A stretch of 64,000 nt of DNA from EB88 sp965199135. Its GTDB lineage: Bacteria; Acidobacteriota; Terriglobia; Terriglobales; Acidobacteriaceae. Shown here in pieces: positions 61,075-64,000 of the stretch. The stretch is taken from assembly GCA_965199135.1 (NCBI GenBank), contig OZ240685.1, positions 1,116,001 through 1,180,000 on the forward strand, given 5' to 3'. A program made the translations under genes and the position numbers. The notes beneath the pieces were generated by a model. The model did no database searches and was not told where the DNA came from. It worked only from the letters and a program-made list of their open reading frames with translations. How positions within the stretch are numbered: position 1 is the stretch's first letter; each line of letters begins with the position of its first letter.

Positions 61075-62085
61075 TTACACACCCTGCGCTTGTGGCGGCA
61101 CAAGGATCGCTTTCGCTCCCGGCGCTGCTTCATAAGCCATCGCCTCCTCGATCTCCTCAAAGCGAAACCTCTTTCCCACCCTGGTGCGAAAGAGCGGGTC
61201 GGTGATGTGCTCGCCGAGATAGTGAAGCGCCTGCTGCAACTTCGCGGGGTCGCGGACAGTCGCGCTGCTGAAGTTGCCGAAGGGCTTCATGGTGAGATTT
61301 TTCGCCATGAACAGGCCCGAAGGCACCGCGACCGGGGTCGAGCCTCCAAGAAAGCCATAAAACCAGACCGTGGAGTTTCGCGGAAGACGCGGTGCGATGC
61401 GGGTGATCAGCTCGCCGCCCGCCCCATCGAAGACCGCGGTCGTCTTCAGCTCTGCCACGCGCTTCTCGAAAGCGTCGTCGAAGCCGACCTCGCTGGTGGC
61501 GAGGACGGGCTCAAGTCCAAGAGCGCGCAACGCCGATGCGGACCGCTCCGAGCGAACCAGCAAAAGAGCGGGGATGTTCTTCCTGCGAGCCAGCGCGGCA
61601 AGTGCGAGCCCGGTGGCGGAACCTCCCACGGTGACGATCACGCCGGTATGGCCCTCGGCGGCCATCTCCTCCAGAAACGCATGGGCCGTCATGACGTTGA
61701 CGAGTGAGCCGGAGTAATCCAGGGTGGAAGCCTCGTCTGAGAGGAGGACGCAACTGGTCGCCGGAATCACTGCGCGCTCTGACCAAAGACCGATGGTCTC
61801 CACGCTGGGTGTCAGCGAGCGATAGGTGGCGACCTTTCTGCCTGCATAGCGAAGGGAGACGCCCTCACCGACGGCGAGCACGCGACCTGCCGCGGATGCG
61901 CCCCAGATGTCGTGCCGACTGGTGTTCAGTCCAGGAGCCGGCGGCATTTTCAGAAAAAACTTGTCGCCGTGATTGATGCCGGCGGCTTCGATGGCGACCA
62001 GCAGGTGACCGCCCGGCGCTTCTTCAGGGGTGGGTACTTCGCGCACTTCGAGTTCACGGGACGCGGTGACAGTGACAGCTTGCAT
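61075..62085 (-). CDS. MDR-family quinone/zinc-less alcohol dehydrogenase
   Basis: A 336-residue medium-chain reductase of the NADPH:quinone oxidoreductase type, without the usual zinc-ligating cysteines. Visible features are the GroES-like entry (EAAGINHGDKFFLK, SAAGRVLAVGEGVS), the NADP-binding TVGGSATGLALAALA and the VWFYGFLGGSTPV block. AGGAG precedes the ATG at 62085. It is divergent from an HxlR-type regulator across a 109-bp gap with a strong inverted repeat, so it is probably the regulator's target. It converges on gatA with 27 bases between stops. Confidence 0.88.
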   Translation of the reverse strand: MQAVTVTASRELEVREVPTPEEAPGGHLLVAIEAAGINHGDKFFLKMPPAPGLNTSRHDIWGASAAGRVLAVGEGVSLRYAGRKVATYRSLTPSVETIGLWSERAVIPATSCVLLSDEASTLDYSGSLVNVMTAHAFLEEMAAEGHTGVIVTVGGSATGLALAALARRKNIPALLLVRSERSASALRALGLEPVLATSEVGFDDAFEKRVAELKTTAVFDGAGGELITRIAPRLPRNSTVWFYGFLGGSTPVAVPSGLFMAKNLTMKPFGNFSSATVRDPAKLQQALHYLGEHITDPLFRTRVGKRFRFEEIEEAMAYEAAPGAKAILVPPQAQGV

Positions 62086-62148
62086 GGGAGAGCTCCTCGT
62101 CGGCTGCCGTCTTCGCGATCCAGCAGCCACGACACCCATCACAACGCC

Positions 62149-62189
62149 GACACTAACTTTCCGCTAGTACGGATATTTTTGTTAGTGTC
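62149..62189. promoter_or_regulatory. Candidate HxlR operator
   Basis: A perfect 9-bp inverted repeat GACACTAAC (62149-62157) and GTTAGTGTC (62181-62189) has a 23-bp spacer with a CCG...CGG-bounded CTAGTA core in its middle. It lies close to the HxlR start (62195), in the promoter region shared with the MDR gene. Binding by the HxlR dimer is inference from position and symmetry. Confidence 0.6.
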
Positions 62190-62194
62190 TTTCC

Positions 62195-62557
62195 ATGGAC
62201 TTTTCGAACCCTTGTCCTGTTGCGTTCACCTCGCGCGTCCTCGGCGGCCGCTGGAAGTCCAGGATCGTCTGGGCGCTCGTCCGCAACGAGCCGCTTCGCT
62301 TCTCGGCGGTGCGGCGCGCCTGCCCCCCGGTCAGCGATCGCATCCTGACGAAGGAGCTACGCGAACTGGAGACATGGGGACTGATCGCACGCAAGGAGTA
62401 CCCGGTGATCCCGCCAAAGACGGAGTATCGCCTGACGGAGCTGGGCAACACGCTCCGCCCCATCATGGCCGCCATGGCGGAGTGGGGACTGCGCCATCGC
62501 TCCTCCATCGTGGAGATGCCTGAGTCCGCCCCTGTGGAGGGCGCTGAAGCCGGCTAG
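62195..62557 (+). CDS. HxlR-family redox/ligand-responsive regulator
   Basis: A 120-residue winged-helix protein. The HxlR/YodB/QorR/HypR family shows as CPVAFTSRVLGGRWKSRIVWALVRN and RFSAVRRACPPVSDRILTKELRELETWGLIARKEY, then RLTELG. Cys7, close to the N-terminus, matches the position of the redox-sensing cysteine of YodB/HypR, and a second cysteine is Cys43. It is divergent from a quinone reductase-like gene, so it probably senses quinones or electrophiles and represses that gene. It converges on acr3 with 10 bases between. Confidence 0.88.
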   Translation: MDFSNPCPVAFTSRVLGGRWKSRIVWALVRNEPLRFSAVRRACPPVSDRILTKELRELETWGLIARKEYPVIPPKTEYRLTELGNTLRPIMAAMAEWGLRHRSSIVEMPESAPVEGAEAG

Positions 62558-62567
62558 GGTACAACGG

Positions 62568-63689
62568 TCAGGGTGCGTCCTCCACCGGGTGGACCTCGAA
62601 GACTGCTCCGTCCGCCGCAAAGAAGCGCCGCCTCAGCCAGTGCGCAACCTCTACGAGCCCGATCAGGGCTGGCACCTCGATCAGCGGACCGACGACGCCC
62701 ACAAACGCCTCGCCCGAGTTGAGCCCGAACACAGCCACGGCCACCGCGATTGCAAGCTCGAAGTTGTTTCCCGCGGCAGTAAAGGAGAGCGTTGCCGACT
62801 GCGCATAGTCCGCGCCAAGCTTCCGGCCCATGAAAAAGCTCACCAGGAACATGACGAGGAAATAGAGCACCAGCGGGACCGCCACGCGAAGCACATCCAG
62901 CGGAAGCCTGATGATCAGATCTCCCTTGAGCGAAAACATCACCAGGATTGTGAACAGCAGGGCCACGAGTGTGATTGGGCTGATGCGTGGCACAAAGCGC
63001 GTGCGATACCAAGCCTCCCCCTTTGCGCGAACCAGGCAGAAGCGGGTCAGACATCCGGCGGCAAAGGGAACACCAAGATACAGGCCCACACTCTTCGCGA
63101 TGGTGAGGATGCCGATCGTGACGACGCTGCTCTCCAGGCCAATGCAACGCGGCAGGACCGTAAGAAAGACCCAGGCGTAGAGGCTGTAGAAGAGCACCTG
63201 GAAGAGGCTGTTGATCGCCACCAGCCCCGCAACATAGTCCGTGTCCCCGCCCGCCATCTCGTTCCACACCAGAACCATTGCGATGCAGCGGGCGATGCCG
63301 ATCAGGATCAGGCCGCGCATGTACGCCGGGTGTCCATGCAGGAACAGAACAGAGAGCCCAAACATCAGCGCCGGTCCGATCACCCAGTTCTGTACCAGGG
63401 AGAGACCAAGGACCTGCTTGTTCCGGAACACCTCGCCGAGCTTCTCGTATCGCACCTTGGCAAGTGGCGGAAACATCATGAGGACGAGACCGACGGCGAT
63501 GGGGATGTTGGTCGTTCCGCTCCGGTAGCGGTTCACCATGTGAGCCGAGGCCGGGAAGTAGTGCCCGATCGCGACCCCCGCAGCCATCGCCAGAAAGATC
63601 CACAGCGTGAGAAAACGATCGGGAAAGGAAAGCTTCTGACGCACCGCGGGAGCACACCGCTGCGGCGCCGAAGAGGCGTGAGCCGCCAT
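62568..63689 (-). CDS. acr3: ACR3-family arsenite efflux permease
   Basis: ACR3 exports arsenite, and in some bacteria antimonite, by proton exchange. The 373-residue protein has about ten membrane helices. The two functional sites of the family are seen: Cys135 in GIARCIAMVLVWNEMAGGD and Glu338 in GPLIEVPALIG. The ATG at 63689 overlaps the TGA of arsR by one base (TGATG), so translation is coupled. An open frame runs on to 63950, but it lies opposite arsR in another frame and is not a credible start. No arsC is seen in the window. Confidence 0.93.
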   Translation of the reverse strand: MAAHASSAPQRCAPAVRQKLSFPDRFLTLWIFLAMAAGVAIGHYFPASAHMVNRYRSGTTNIPIAVGLVLMMFPPLAKVRYEKLGEVFRNKQVLGLSLVQNWVIGPALMFGLSVLFLHGHPAYMRGLILIGIARCIAMVLVWNEMAGGDTDYVAGLVAINSLFQVLFYSLYAWVFLTVLPRCIGLESSVVTIGILTIAKSVGLYLGVPFAAGCLTRFCLVRAKGEAWYRTRFVPRISPITLVALLFTILVMFSLKGDLIIRLPLDVLRVAVPLVLYFLVMFLVSFFMGRKLGADYAQSATLSFTAAGNNFELAIAVAVAVFGLNSGEAFVGVVGPLIEVPALIGLVEVAHWLRRRFFAADGAVFEVHPVEDAP

Positions 63690-64000
63690 CAGCAGGCCCC
63701 GCAGCCGGACTCGGCCAACACCGGCAGCGGAGCTCCTTCGAGCGAGAGATAGCGGGCCGGTGCGCAGCATGCCCTTTGGAGGCGGCCCCGGTCGGCCTGC
63801 ATCCCCTTCTCGTCCTGCAACCACCGAAGCGTCTGGCGGAGCGTCGCCGCTACCCCGGCGTGTGGCGGCGTCACGATGCGGCGGTGCATCCACGTCCCCT
63901 CGCGACGGGCCGCGACGATCCCGGCACTGCGCAGGAAGGCGAGATGGCACGACATTTTCGGCTGCGGGGCGCCCAGGATCTCCACGAGGGAGCAGACGCA
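63689..64000 (-). CDS. arsR: ArsR/SmtB-family arsenical-resistance repressor, 3' part (partial)
   Basis: Partial gene: its 5' end lies beyond base 64000. The visible part starts at a Cys-Val-Cys pair just inside the edge, followed by SLVEILG, which is the As(III)/metal-binding motif of ArsR. The winged-helix recognition part follows (APQPKMSCHLAFLRSAGIVAARREGTWMH), then LRQTLRWLQDEK. The C-terminus has extra cysteines (CCAP and a final CGAC), which may add thiol ligands. Stop overlaps the acr3 start by one base. It should repress the arsR-acr3 operon until arsenite binds. Confidence 0.88.
   Translation of the reverse strand, partial: CVCSLVEILGAPQPKMSCHLAFLRSAGIVAARREGTWMHRRIVTPPHAGVAATLRQTLRWLQDEKGMQADRGRLQRACCAPARYLSLEGAPLPVLAESGCGAC

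Noticed and set aside
62589..63752. A 387-codon plus-strand frame opposite acr3
   Set aside because: His/Gln/Asp-rich reverse reading of membrane-helix codons; no domain.
63690..63950. Upstream extension of acr3 to 63950
   Set aside because: It overlaps arsR in another frame; ACR3 proteins begin near 63689 with a TGATG coupling to arsR.

Overview
The window is GC-rich, gene-dense bacterial chromosome. It most likely comes from an acidobacterium of the Terriglobia (Acidobacteriaceae) type. I infer this from the combination of three very large Oar-like TonB-dependent receptors with an N-terminal carboxypeptidase-regulatory domain, many Tat-exported oxidoreductases, a giant secreted protein of repeated choice-of-anchor-D domains, a hopanoid-type glycosyltransferase, and a Gram-negative envelope gene (lpxC). 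No phage, IS element, CRISPR array, rRNA or tRNA was recognised. No gene-free stretch exceeds about 300 bases: the 23915-24482 interval is filled by the RNase P RNA gene.

Layout: 1-3156 holds a HAD phosphatase tail, mnmG and a small hydrolase. 3231-9901 holds two tandem Oar-like receptors. 10117-13698 (+) holds obgE, a Tat lactonase and a Tat aldo/keto reductase. 13793-21174 is a long run on the minus strand (greA, CDP-alcohol phosphatidyltransferase, isoaspartyl peptidase, maf, lpxC, nickel transporter, larC, aldo/keto reductase) that ends at a hairpin near 13748. 21346-23354 (+) is mltG plus a lipoprotein. A GNAT gene and rnpB follow, then two paralogous Tat ferritin-like proteins, divergent from a pair of MacB-like permeases. 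29257-32465 has a hydrolase and an HpnI-like glycosyltransferase followed closely by a Rieske oxygenase. 32623-41806 holds a GAF protein, two small secreted proteins, a Tat Gfo/Idh/MocA oxidoreductase, a GT9 glycosyltransferase, a GH57/DUF3536 protein, an AlkA-type glycosylase and a class II photolyase. 41809-49576 looks like a glycan-use locus: periplasmic GH13 amylase, a third Oar-like receptor and a divergent membrane-anchored wHTH/propeller regulator. The end holds a zinc alcohol dehydrogenase, a 2636-residue secreted repeat protein, gatCA, an HxlR/quinone-reductase divergent pair and an arsenite resistance pair (acr3, arsR) that runs off the edge.

Housekeeping functions are tRNA modification and amidation, RNase P, GreA, ObgE, lipid A and peptidoglycan processing. 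They alternate with accessory blocks. The accessory themes are nickel handling (transporter plus His-rich LarC), export of folded redox enzymes by Tat, polymer uptake, and stress defence (arsenic, quinones, DNA repair). The most unusual features are the LarC-nickel pair, the twin ferritin-like proteins with conserved terminal motifs outside the fold, the hopanoid transferase-Rieske gene pair, the ATPase-less permease pair and the C-terminal membrane module of the giant protein. Function calls come from reading motifs and family resemblance by eye; no database search was run.
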